From assembly GCA_946411515.1 (NCBI GenBank), contig CAMKEH010000008.1:1-53288 (forward strand): 53,288 nucleotides of DNA, in the 5' to 3' direction. This DNA is from an uncultured Clostridium sp. (GTDB lineage Bacteria; Bacillota; Clostridia; TANB77; CAG-508). The notes below the pieces were generated by a model, which was not told the DNA's origin, did not search any database, and worked only from the letters and a program-made list of their open reading frames with translations. A program made the position numbers and the translations under genes. This document shows positions 37,153-45,277 of this stretch, piece by piece; the stretch's first letter is position 1; each line of letters begins with the position of its first letter.

Positions 37153-38460
37153 ATGGCAGATATTAGTTTAAATCTGAAAAATACAGGAATTACACAAAAA
37201 AGTATAATGGAGTATAAGGCAGAAGTCGAAAATATTCATAAAGATTTACACAGAAGAACAAACTTAGAAAATGATTTTGTAGGGTGGCTAAGTTTACCTA
37301 CTGATTATGATAAAGATGAATTTAAAAGAATAAAAAAAGCTGCAAAGAAAATAAAAAAAGAATCTGATATTTTAGTAGTAATAGGTATTGGAGGATCTTA
37401 TTTAGGAGCAAGAGCTGTAATAGAAGCATTAACTAGTTCTTTTGATAATTATATGCCAATGAAAAATAGAAAACATCCACAAGTATTATATGTTGGAAAT
37501 AATTTAAGCCCTAATTATATTAATGAACTAATAGAATATATAGGAGATAAAGATTTTTCAGTAAATGTAATTTCTAAATCTGGAACAACAACAGAACCTG
37601 CAATTGCTTTTAGAATTTTTAGAGAAATATTAGAAAATAAATATGGAATAGATGAAGCAAGAAGTAGAATCTATGCGACTACAGATAAAGAAAAAGGAGC
37701 TTTAAAAACACTTGCTGAAAAAGAGGGATATGAAAGCTTTGTAGTACCTGATAATGTAGGAGGAAGATATTCTGTTCTAACAGCGGTAGGATTACTTCCT
37801 ATTGCAGTAGCTGGAATTAATATAGATAAACTAATGGAAGGTGCAAAAATTGCACAAGATAGATATGACGATCCAAACTTAAAATATAATGAATGCTATC
37901 AATATGCAGTTGTAAGAAATATACTGTACAAATTATATAAAAATACAGAAATACTAACAAATTATGAGCCAAAGATGCATTATTTTACAGAATGGTGGAA
38001 GCAATTATTTGGAGAAAGTGAAGGAAAAGAACAAAAAGGAATTTTACCAATTGGAGTAGACAATACAACAGATCTTCATTCAATGGGACAATATATACAA
38101 GAAGGAAGAAGATGTTTATTTGAAACAGTAATTTCAATAGAAAGTCCAAATTTTAATATAACAATAAATTCAGATGATGATAATTTAGATGGATTAAATT
38201 ATTTAACAGGAAAAACATTAGATTTTGTGAATAAAAAAGCAATGGAAGGAACAATTAAAGCTCATGTATCAGGAGATGTTCCAAACATAAAAATAACAAT
38301 GGATAAATTGGATGAAATAAATATGGGACAATTAATTTATTTCTTTGAAAAAGCATGTGCTATGTCTGGGAGTATATTAGGTGTTAATCCATTTAACCAA
38401 CCCGGAGTAGAAGAGTATAAAAAGAATATGTTTAAATTATTAAAAAAACCAGGATATTAA
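37153..38460 (+). CDS. pgi: glucose-6-phosphate isomerase
   Basis: Glycolytic isomerase converting glucose-6-phosphate to fructose-6-phosphate. 435 residues, the shorter form found in Gram-positives. Family blocks: [11 protein letters not shown] (about 78), [11 protein letters not shown] (about 137), [17 protein letters not shown] (about 200) and the C-terminal [13 protein letters not shown] (about 412) containing the catalytic region. ATG after GTGAGGGA, with its own promoter. The thioesterase gene follows 28 bases later. Confidence 0.97.
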   Translation: MADISLNLKNTGITQKSIMEYKAEVENIHKDLHRRTNLENDFVGWLSLPTDYDKDEFKRIKKAAKKIKKESDILVVIGIGGSYLGARAVIEALTSSFDNYMPMKNRKHPQVLYVGNNLSPNYINELIEYIGDKDFSVNVISKSGTTTEPAIAFRIFREILENKYGIDEARSRIYATTDKEKGALKTLAEKEGYESFVVPDNVGGRYSVLTAVGLLPIAVAGINIDKLMEGAKIAQDRYDDPNLKYNECYQYAVVRNILYKLYKNTEILTNYEPKMHYFTEWWKQLFGESEGKEQKGILPIGVDNTTDLHSMGQYIQEGRRCLFETVISIESPNFNITINSDDDNLDGLNYLTGKTLDFVNKKAMEGTIKAHVSGDVPNIKITMDKLDEINMGQLIYFFEKACAMSGSILGVNPFNQPGVEEYKKNMFKLLKKPGY

Positions 38461-38488
38461 TAAATGAAAAAAAGGAAGAAGGCAAAAA

Positions 38489-39214
38489 ATGATATTTACA
38501 GATAAGGCAAAAACAGGAATAAAAGATATTGGAAAGAATAGTAAAATAAAAAATAAATCATTATTAGAAATACTAGAAAATATAGGTTCATATCATTCTG
38601 ATAAAGTAGGATATGGAGCTTTAAGTATAGAAGAAACAAAGTTAAGTTGGATACTTTTGGAATGGAAACTAAAAGTTATAAAAAGACCTACGTATGGCGA
38701 AATTTTAACAATAAATACATGGGGAAGAAACATGGAAAAGTTTTTCACATTTCGTGATTATGAACTTTTTGATGAAAACAACAATTTATGTTTAATTGCA
38801 ACATCTAAATGGGCGTTAGTAAATATTCAAACTGGCAAAATAGCTAGAATGACAGATGATGTAATAAAAAAATATGATCCGGAAGAAAAAGAAGTATTTC
38901 CAAATGAAAGTATAGAAAAAATAAAAATTCCAGAAAGTTTTGATGATGAACTAACATATAAAGTAACAAGAAGGGATATAGATTTAAATTCGCATATGCA
39001 TAATTTGTATTACCTAGATTTAGCATATGAAGTATTACCTGAAGAAGAATTTAATAAAAGACCTTTTGATAATATACGTATAACATATAAAAAAGAAATA
39101 AAATTAGGTGATACTATAAAATGTAAATATAAAAAACAAGATAATAAAAATGTAATAGTCATAACAAATGAAGATGGAAAAATAATTCATAGTGTTATAA
39201 GTTTAGAAAATTAA
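38489..39214 (+). CDS. acyl-ACP thioesterase
   Basis: Hydrolyses acyl-ACP to end fatty acid elongation. The 241 residues form a double hot-dog fold of the plant-FatA-like bacterial family. The catalytic block is in DIDLNSHMHNLYYLD (about 170-185), with the Asp-x-Asn-x-His arrangement. An N-terminal block LSIEETKLSWILLEW and RPTYGEILTINTWGR are also typical. Likely co-transcribed with pgi. The product may supply free fatty acids that the acyl-CoA synthetase at 40859 can activate, although the two are not in one operon. Confidence 0.9.
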   Translation: MIFTDKAKTGIKDIGKNSKIKNKSLLEILENIGSYHSDKVGYGALSIEETKLSWILLEWKLKVIKRPTYGEILTINTWGRNMEKFFTFRDYELFDENNNLCLIATSKWALVNIQTGKIARMTDDVIKKYDPEEKEVFPNESIEKIKIPESFDDELTYKVTRRDIDLNSHMHNLYYLDLAYEVLPEEEFNKRPFDNIRITYKKEIKLGDTIKCKYKKQDNKNVIVITNEDGKIIHSVISLEN

Positions 39215-39282
39215 ATATAAAATAAAAAATAGAAAAATAGAATAATAAAAAAGATAAAAATGACAAAAAAATAAACCTATAT

Positions 39283-39489
39283 TTAGGCTATATTTTGAGT
39301 CATTTTTCTTATATATTCTCCAATTTCTTCATTAGTTAATTCTAATTCTATGATTAAGTTTTTAAGAACGTCTCTTCTTGGTAAGTCTTCTTCATTATCT
39401 ATTCTTACATATTGCCTTAGGCTAACTCCTAAACGTTCAGACATTTGTTCTTGAGTATAGTTTTTTAACTTTCTTTTCTCTTTAATCAT
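39283..39489 (-). CDS. XRE-family helix-turn-helix regulator
   Basis: A 68-residue Cro/C1-type DNA-binding protein. The HTH covers about residues 5-58: LKNYTQEQMSERLGVSLRQY is the helix 2-turn-helix 3 region, then a RIDNEEDLPRR loop. There is no partner domain. It is an isolated minus-strand gene. A 17-bp palindrome at 39553-39569, about 65 bases before its start codon, is a candidate operator. No toxin partner is adjacent. ATG after AAGGTGG. Confidence 0.88.
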   Translation of the reverse strand: MIKEKRKLKNYTQEQMSERLGVSLRQYVRIDNEEDLPRRDVLKNLIIELELTNEEIGEYIRKMTQNIA

Positions 39490-39552
39490 AAAACCACCTT
39501 AACTATTAAATCAAGTTAATTATTACATAAATTAAAAACATTTTGTATTGAC

Positions 39553-39569
39553 ATTATATGTCATATAAT
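39553..39569. promoter_or_regulatory. perfect 17-bp palindrome, candidate operator
   Basis: ATTATATGTCATATAAT is an exact inverted repeat around one central base. It contains a TATAAT on each strand, and a TTGACA at 39548-39553 touches its left end. It lies upstream of the XRE gene. The rest of 39490-39774 shows no reading frame. Confidence 0.5.
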
Positions 39570-39726
39570 ATGAAATAAATTAAATTAAAAAATATAATAA
39601 TATACTTAATTAATAGTGAAATGATAATATTAGTAACATTGTCAAGAGGTAACAAATAAGGATAGCCAATATTTGAAAAGTTGTGTTTTTTGTATGTGAA
39701 AACTTTGAAATAGTAGATTAAAAATA

Positions 39727-39755
39727 TTGACTAAATATAAAAAAAATGGTATAAA
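39727..39755 (+). promoter_or_regulatory. promoter of tRNA-Glu
   Basis: TTGACT (39727-39732), 17 bases, TATAAA (39750-39755), 19 bases before the tRNA. Confidence 0.8.
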
Positions 39756-39774
39756 TAATGAGTACTATTTATAA

Positions 39775-39849
39775 GGCCCCTTGGTCAAGCGGTTAAGACG
39801 CCACCCTCTCAAGGTGGAATCATGGGTTCGATTCCCGTAGGGGTCACCA
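39775..39849 (+). tRNA. tRNA-Glu (anticodon CTC)
   Basis: A full cloverleaf with the 7-bp acceptor stem closing 39775-39781 with 39839-39845, discriminator A and an encoded CCA. The anticodon loop CTCTCAA gives CTC, reading GAG. The GGTTCGATT T-arm is normal. Confidence 0.95.
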
Positions 39850-39977
39850 TTTTAAAATTATATAGATGTTAAAGTTTCAATGCCTATATAATATGCTTAA
39901 ATCATTAAAATTGGTGACAGAAATAAAAATTAAGCTATACAAAAAAATAAAAAATAGTAAAAAAAATCAAAAATGTA

Positions 39978-40006
39978 TTGACAAGTATAAAAAAAATTAG
40001 TATAAT
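39978..40006 (+). promoter_or_regulatory. promoter of the tRNA-Val-Asp-Phe operon
   Basis: TTGACA (39978-39983), 17 bases, TATAAT (40001-40006), a perfect consensus. Confidence 0.9.
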
Positions 40007-40027
40007 AAATCTCGTCGAAAGCAAAAC

Positions 40028-40103
40028 GGTCGCTTAGCTCAGCTGGGAGAGCATCTGCCTTACAAGCAGGGGGTCATAGGTTCGAGCCCTATAGCGACCA
40101 CCA
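40028..40103 (+). tRNA. tRNA-Val (anticodon TAC)
   Basis: Acceptor stem 40028-40034 with 40093-40099 and an encoded CCA. The anticodon loop CTTACAA between CTGC and GCAG gives TAC. Confidence 0.97.
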
Positions 40104-40112
40104 TGTTTTTAC

Positions 40113-40189
40113 GGCCTGGTAGTTCAGTTGGTTAGAACGCTAGCCTGTCACGCTAGAGGTCGACGGTTCGAGCCCGTTCCAGGTCGCCA
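40113..40189 (+). tRNA. tRNA-Asp (anticodon GTC)
   Basis: Acceptor stem 40113-40119 with 40079+100 to 40185 (CCAGGTC), discriminator G and an encoded CCA. The loop CTGTCAC in a CTAGC/GCTAG stem gives GTC. It is a substrate type for the queuosine enzymes encoded here. Confidence 0.97.
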
Positions 40190-40204
40190 TTTTTTTGTTT
40201 ATAT

Positions 40205-40280
40205 GGCTTGATAGCTCAGTTGGTAGAGCAGGGGACTGAAAATCCCCGTGTCAGTGGTTCGATTCCACTTCAAGCCACCA
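40205..40280 (+). tRNA. tRNA-Phe (anticodon GAA)
   Basis: Acceptor stem GGCTTGA with TCAAGCC (40270-40276) and an encoded CCA. The loop CTGAAAA in a GGGGA/TCCCC stem gives GAA. Confidence 0.97.
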
Positions 40281-40289
40281 AAAGATAGC

Positions 40290-40324
40290 AAAATCGGTAC
40301 ATAAATATTATGTAGCGATTTTTA
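40290..40324 (+). terminator. terminator of the tRNA operon
   Basis: The stem AAAATCG-TACATA / TATGTA-CGATTTT with one internal mismatch is followed by T. Confidence 0.8.
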
Positions 40325-40367
40325 CATATATATTATAAACAAAGTGCTGTATAAAGGAGAATAAAAT

Positions 40368-40796
40368 ATGAATTACGAAGATAAAAAAATTGTAGGAATT
40401 ATAGCAAGTAACGTTGAACCATCAGTTGCACTTAATGTTATAGGACATCTTAGTATTTCTATTGGTAAATATTCTGATAATGAAATTATGGGTAAAACTA
40501 CTATATCTGATAAATCTGGTATAGAACACTTAGGAATTAGTAAATTTCCTTTTATAGTAACTAAAGTAAAGGCAGGAAAATTAAAAACAACTATTGATAT
40601 AGCCAAAAGAAATCCAAATCTTTTAGTTGCAGATTACCCAAAAGATATGTTAGATACTAGAACTGATGATGAATTAGTTTCATCTATTAATGGCAAAGAA
40701 AATGATAAATTAGAATATTTAGGAGCAATTATTTATGGAGATACTAAGCAAGTAGATGAAATTACAGGAAAATTTCAACTATGGAGACTTGATTAA
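40368..40796 (+). CDS. DUF2000 family protein
   Basis: 142 residues with the DUF2000 pattern: KIVGIIASNVEPSVALNVIGHLS at the N-terminus, then SKFPFIVTKVKAGKL (about 65) and a C-terminal GDTKQVDEITGKFQLWRL. Structures of the family show a peptidyl-tRNA-hydrolase-2-like fold, but the role is unknown. Monocistronic, ATG after AAGGAG, and followed by a terminator shared with the convergent acyl-CoA synthetase. Confidence 0.85.
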   Translation: MNYEDKKIVGIIASNVEPSVALNVIGHLSISIGKYSDNEIMGKTTISDKSGIEHLGISKFPFIVTKVKAGKLKTTIDIAKRNPNLLVADYPKDMLDTRTDDELVSSINGKENDKLEYLGAIIYGDTKQVDEITGKFQLWRLD

Positions 40797-40812
40797 ATGA
40801 GGTTTTGAGAAT

Positions 40813-40867
40813 AATAAATAAGAACTAAAAAAAGAGTTAAACACTCCTTTTTTAGTTCTTATTTATT
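40813..40867. terminator. bidirectional terminator between convergent genes
   Basis: A stem of more than 20 bp centred on AAAC, A-rich on one side and T-rich on the other, lies between the DUF2000 gene and the minus-strand acyl-CoA synthetase and overlaps the latter's stop codon. Confidence 0.85.
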
Positions 40868-42578
40868 AATTTTCATATTTTTACCATATCGTTTGATTTT
40901 TTTAGTTGTAGTTTTTTCAAATTCTTCATCTCTAATTCCAAAACTTTTAATGTGTTTATAATTAGGAAGTTTTTTATTTACTCCAGCAACTATATCGGAA
41001 ATTATTTTCCAAACTTCTTCTTTGGTAGGAACAGTTCCTTTTAAATGCTCTGTAATTGCTTCAATGTCTGGATATATTTGAGCATTAATATAAGTTTCAT
41101 CATCATTTTCTTTTTGAATACCTAAAACAAGTGCTTCAGAAATTAATGGATGATCATTTAAGTAATATTCAACTTCTTCAGGGTATATATTTTTACCATT
41201 TTTTGTAACAATAACACTCTTGCATCTACCAGTTATATAAAGATAACCATTTTCATCAATTTTACCTAGATCTCCAGTATGGAACCAACCATCTATAATT
41301 GTTTGTTTTGTTTTTTCTTCATCTTCATAATAACCGAATCATAACATTTGGACCTTTTACAATAATTTCTCCAACACCTTCGTTGTTTGGATTCTCGATT
41401 TTATATTCTACATTAGGAATAGGTAGTCCACAACTATCATCTTTTTGAAAGAAATCTGTATTACCTGCAACTAAAGGAGAACATTCAGTTAAACCATATC
41501 CTTGGAGCGTATTTAAGCGTAAAGCTCTAAAGTCTTTTATAACATCAGGATTAGCAGCAGCAGCTCCAACAATAAATACGCGAAGCCTTCCGCCTAAAGT
41601 GTTTTTAACTTTATTTCTTACTATTTTCTTTATGATAAATGGTAAATCATAATATGGATTTTCATTGTTTTTCTTTTTGTATTTATCAGGTAATGTTTTA
41701 TTCATATTTTTAACAATATTTTTGTGAACATTTTCTAAAAGAAGAGGAACACATAAAATAACAGAAGGATGAAATTCTTTCATGTTTTGTGCAATATGTC
41801 TTAAACCTTCACAATGTGCTATGCTTGCCCCACTATAAATTGGAAGTAAAAATCCTATTGTACATTCATAAGTATGGTGTAGTGGTAACACAGAGAAGAA
41901 TAGATCACTTCTTCTTACTTTAACTATTCCGTATATTGATAATATATTTGAACATATATTTCTTTGAGATAAACAAACTCCTTTTGCATTTCCAGTTGTA
42001 CCTGAAGTAAATAATAATATTCTTAATTCATCAGGGTCTATTTTTATATCATCAAATTTAGTAAATCCATCTAAATAAGTTACTTTACCCTCATTTAATA
42101 TTTTATAAAAGTTTTTCTCGAAAACTATAAATTCTGTATCAGGATTTTCTACTTTTTCTATATTATTAGAAATATCATCTAAATTCTTTTTATCACCCAA
42201 AATACATGCTGTTTGTGAAACATTCATAAAATTAATAATATCATCTGTATGAAGTTCCTTATCAAGAGGAACAACAATGCCTACAATTGATGCAGCTAAA
42301 TAAGAAACACACCAATTATAGCTGTTTTTTCCAATAACAGCGATTCTCTTATTTAAAAAACCTTTTTCGATTAATCTAGTTCCAACATAAACAACATCAT
42401 TTTTGAATTGTGCGTAAGTTATAATTTTTATATTTCCATCTTTATCTTTAACTTTAAATGCTGTTCTAGAACGATATATATATGAAGAGCGGTAAAGCAT
42501 ATCTTTAAAATTTGTAACTTCTTCGGTTTTATGATATTTCTTTTTTAACTTTTCTGCTACATTAATATTTTTTTTCAT
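40859..42578 (-). CDS. long-chain acyl-CoA synthetase (AMP-binding), +1 frameshift at CGG
   Basis: An ANL-superfamily adenylate-forming enzyme. Motifs: FTSGTTGNAKGVCLSQ (P-loop, about 190-205), YGLTECSPLVAG (A5), then GEIIVKGPNVMI. There CGG (41336-41334 on the minus strand) breaks the frame. Skipping one base gives IGYYEDEEKT, the hinge-region DGWFHTGDLGKID and the C-terminal lid with GKNIYPEEVE and the catalytic Lys of TTTKKIKRYG. The corrected length is about 572 residues, normal. Start ATG at 42578 after GGAAGGA; an upstream TTG at 42599 overlaps that site. It follows the minus-strand membrane protein. Confidence 0.9.
41333..41336 (-). other. +1 frameshift site CGGT in the acyl-CoA synthetase gene
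   Basis: On the minus strand CGG follows ATT and the frame resumes at 41332 (TAT), giving I-Gly-Y in the conserved GPNVM-x-GYY block. Unshifted translation is CGG TTA TTA TGA. This shows the pattern is independent of sequencing strand. Confidence 0.93.
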
Positions 42579-42606
42579 AATTATTAAAATTCCTTCCAAA
42601 TTAATT

Positions 42607-43404
42607 TTATTTATATCTATAAAAAATAAAATCAGTATTAAGTTTTTTAATTATATTTCCGTCGTAAATTGATTTATCATTATCATCTAAAGGTATATCT
42701 ATAAATACTGTACATTTAAATTCTTGATCTAAATTGTTAATAACATATACATCAAATGAAAGATTACATTTAAGTGAATCTAAAGAAACATTACATTTTT
42801 TTAATAAAGAACCATCATAAGTAATTGGCATAGAAGTATCTGTTATCGTATAATCAGTTTTTACATTACTATTTATATAACTAAGTGTAATTGGGTTTGC
42901 TAAATTATTATATAAAATAGGATTATTTAAGTCTGCTTCAGAATCAGAAACAATTTCAAAATCTAAAGAATTTTCTAAAGAATTAGTTTCAATAAATTCA
43001 TTTTTTGCAAAATTATTTATATTTTTATAATATAGTTTTGCTTGTCCAACTTCAGGAGAAGTATTAAATTTTAAATTATTAATCCAAACTTTTTTAAAAG
43101 TATTTTCTTCAGATTTTACTTCTTGAGGACTCTTTATAAATAAAGCAATGTCTGTATATTGATATAAGTTCTCTATTGTAAAATTACTACTAGAAGCATT
43201 TTTATTTTTTGCATTTGCACTACTAAATAAAGTTATTTTATCAATTGTAAATATTGATTTTTCGTTTTTTGAAGCAAAGGTTAAAGTAGTATTTTCTAAA
43301 TTTTTCTTTAAAATAAATTTATTAAATAATGCAAAAACTATAGATATAGCTATGGTAATTAGTAATAAAATTGTTATGATGTAAATTATTAATTTCTTAT
43401 TCAT
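42607..43404 (-). CDS. membrane-anchored extracellular protein, unknown
   Basis: 265 residues: one N-terminal membrane segment (about 5-29), then an extracellular region rich in Asn, Ser, Asp and beta-type sequence. No domain recognised. It precedes the acyl-CoA synthetase in the same direction and shares its promoter, but no functional link is evident. ATG after AAAGGAGGAA. Confidence 0.75.
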   Translation of the reverse strand: MNKKLIIYIITILLLITIAISIVFALFNKFILKKNLENTTLTFASKNEKSIFTIDKITLFSSANAKNKNASSSNFTIENLYQYTDIALFIKSPQEVKSEENTFKKVWINNLKFNTSPEVGQAKLYYKNINNFAKNEFIETNSLENSLDFEIVSDSEADLNNPILYNNLANPITLSYINSNVKTDYTITDTSMPITYDGSLLKKCNVSLDSLKCNLSFDVYVINNLDQEFKCTVFIDIPLDDNDKSIYDGNIIKKLNTDFIFYRYK

Positions 43405-43430
43405 AATTCCTCCTTTGTAATAGCATTTAT

Positions 43431-43459
43431 ATAATAGTATAAAACGAAAATAAAATCAA
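43431..43459 (-). promoter_or_regulatory. minus-strand promoter of the membrane protein and acyl-CoA synthetase genes
   Basis: On the minus strand TTGATT (43459-43454), 17 bases, TATTAT (43436-43431). Confidence 0.65.
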
Positions 43460-43481
43460 GTATTATTTAAAGTTTTCAGGT

Positions 43482-43511
43482 ATTTTTCGTTGACAAAAAC
43501 CGACGAAAAAT
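43482..43511. promoter_or_regulatory. inverted repeat spanning the -35 box of the glucosaminidase promoter
   Basis: ATTTTTCGT (43482-43490) and ACGAAAAAT (43503-43511) form exact 9-bp arms 12 bases apart. They flank the -35 box and spacer of the + strand promoter and lie between divergent genes. Candidate repressor site. Confidence 0.5.
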
Positions 43512-43518
43512 GTAAAAT
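43490..43518 (+). promoter_or_regulatory. promoter of the glucosaminidase gene
   Basis: TTGACA (43490-43495), 17 bases, TAAAAT (43513-43518), leaving a leader of only about 10 bases before the ATG at 43535. Confidence 0.7.
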
Positions 43519-43534
43519 TATAATAGGTGATTAT

Positions 43535-44767
43535 ATGAAAGCAAAAGATAAAAAAAGAAAGGTATTTAAAATAACAATAAAAAGAATAATTTACTTTTTT
43601 GCATCTGCAATTTTTTTGCTATATGGTATTATATTTTATAATCACTATATAGCTTATGATGATGTTTATGCAAAGGAGACTAGTATAAATGTTGAACAAA
43701 AAGAAAAACCATTAATAATAAGTACTGTAAATAATATCGATTTAGAAGAAATTATTTCTAAAAATGTAGGGCAAGATCGAAAAGAAGAATACTCAGTTGA
43801 AGAGATAGATTTAGAATATATTACAAAATATAAAAATAATAGTAGCCTGCCAAAAGGGACAATGCAAGTTTTACAAGAAGGAAGGGAAGGAAAACAACAA
43901 ATAACTAAAAAAACTATATATGAAAAAGGAGAAATAATAGGAGAAGAACAAGTAGGCAGTAAAATTACGAAAGCTTCTGTAGATAAAATAGTAGAAATAG
44001 GAACTAATAGATACTCAAGTGCTTATAAAGCAAAAGTAGGAGATAAAGTTTATATAACATCAGATAGAGCAAGTATAATGGTAGAACCAAATGAAACATC
44101 ACAAAAAATAGCAACATTAACTAGTGGAAAAGAATTAAAAATTTTAGAAATACAAAATGATTGGTATAAGATATCAGGACCTGGAACTATAGGATATGTA
44201 AAAATTGAGAGTACAACAACCAACAATTATAATAATAATCAAACTATAAATTCAAATAGTAAACAATCAGTTACTAAATTAAGTTTTGATATGCAATTAA
44301 ATAAACCAAGTGGGTTAAGTATAGAACAATTTAAAAAAGTGCTTACAGACAGTAAAGATGTAAATAAGATTTTTCAAAATAATGCAGAATATTTTTATTA
44401 TATAGAAAAACAATATAATATAAATGGCCTTTTTGTTGCTGCTGTTGGAATACATGAAAGCGATTGGGGGACATCTAAAATTGCTCAAAATAAAAATAAT
44501 CTATTTGGATATGGAGCATATGATTCTAATCCATATAATGGAGCATATGATTTTTCAAATTATTCTGAAAGTATAGATTTGATATCTAGAGTTTTTGTCA
44601 AATATTATATTAATCCTAAAGGTGCTAGTATTTATGGAAGTGAGAAAGCTGCTGGTACATATTATAATGGTGCAACTTTAAGTGGAATAAATAAAAAATA
44701 TGCAACAGATAAAAATTGGGCAAATGGAGTCTATAATCATATGAAATATTTATATAATAAATTATAA
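43535..44767 (+). CDS. cell-wall hydrolase: G5, SH3 and N-acetylglucosaminidase domains
   Basis: About 410 residues. N-terminal membrane anchor or signal (about 11-30), a G5 domain (about 78-150, ending KITKASVDKIVEIGT), a bacterial SH3 domain (about 165-225, with ASIMVEPNETSQKIATL and DWYKISGPGTIGYVK), an Asn-rich linker, and a glucosaminidase domain (about 290-410) with the catalytic Glu in GIHESDWGTSKIAQNKNNLFG. It cleaves peptidoglycan glycan strands. ATG at 43535 with AGGTGA; the frame is open back to TTG 43490, but that lies in the promoter. Confidence 0.9.
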   Translation: MKAKDKKRKVFKITIKRIIYFFASAIFLLYGIIFYNHYIAYDDVYAKETSINVEQKEKPLIISTVNNIDLEEIISKNVGQDRKEEYSVEEIDLEYITKYKNNSSLPKGTMQVLQEGREGKQQITKKTIYEKGEIIGEEQVGSKITKASVDKIVEIGTNRYSSAYKAKVGDKVYITSDRASIMVEPNETSQKIATLTSGKELKILEIQNDWYKISGPGTIGYVKIESTTTNNYNNNQTINSNSKQSVTKLSFDMQLNKPSGLSIEQFKKVLTDSKDVNKIFQNNAEYFYYIEKQYNINGLFVAAVGIHESDWGTSKIAQNKNNLFGYGAYDSNPYNGAYDFSNYSESIDLISRVFVKYYINPKGASIYGSEKAAGTYYNGATLSGINKKYATDKNWANGVYNHMKYLYNKL

Positions 44768-44775
44768 AAAAATTC

Positions 44776-44804
44776 TTGATATTTTTTATAATTTATTGTA
44801 TGAT
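44776..44804 (+). promoter_or_regulatory. possible promoter of the pilin-like/TadZ-like cluster
   Basis: TTGATA (44776-44781), 17 bases, TATGAT (44799-44804). A TATAAT at 44812 is an alternative -10 box. Confidence 0.5.
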
Positions 44805-44866
44805 ATAACAGTATAATGTTTAAAACTAATATTTTGCCAAAAAAGACTAGAGAAAGGGGCAATAAA

Positions 44867-45274
44867 ATGAAGAAAGTAACAATAATTATTACAATATTAC
44901 TGTTAATATTTGGGGTATTTTTATGTACTAACAAAACATATGCAGCGCAAAGAGCAATAGATAATGAAACAGAAAGTAAAATAGTTGAACTAAAGGAAAA
45001 TGCGGCCAATTCTTTAGAAGATTATAAAGAAAAATATGGTTCAGATGCTTATGGTTTGGTAGCTTACATATTAAATATAGTAAGAATATATAGTATACCA
45101 TTATGCTTTTTAGGAATTGCAATTGGAGCGATTCATCAATATATAATTGGTATTAGAAAACTAGATACGTTAGAAAAGGGAATGGCTTTAATTGTAACTT
45201 TTGTAACAATATTAATAATATGCCAGATTTTACCACTAGCATTTGCTGTGTTTGTAAAATTTGGAAGGGGGTAA
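44867..45274 (+). CDS. small secreted/membrane protein, pilin-like topology
   Basis: 135 residues. Signal peptide (KK then LLLIFGVFLCT, likely cleavage after TYA at about 26), a short polar region, and two membrane segments (about 64-88 and 103-126) separated by a short basic loop (GIRKLDTLEKG). The layout resembles VirB2/TrbC-type pilins of type IV secretion systems, but no other secretion genes are nearby, so this is topology only. ATG at 44867 after AAAGGGG. The next gene starts 3 bases after its stop. Confidence 0.7.
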   Translation: MKKVTIIITILLLIFGVFLCTNKTYAAQRAIDNETESKIVELKENAANSLEDYKEKYGSDAYGLVAYILNIVRIYSIPLCFLGIAIGAIHQYIIGIRKLDTLEKGMALIVTFVTILIICQILPLAFAVFVKFGRG

Positions 45275-45277
45275 CAA

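Noticed and set aside
43490..43534. TTG at 43490 as the start of the glucosaminidase
   Set aside because: It coincides with the -35 box; the ATG at 43535 has a ribosome binding site and begins a normal membrane anchor.
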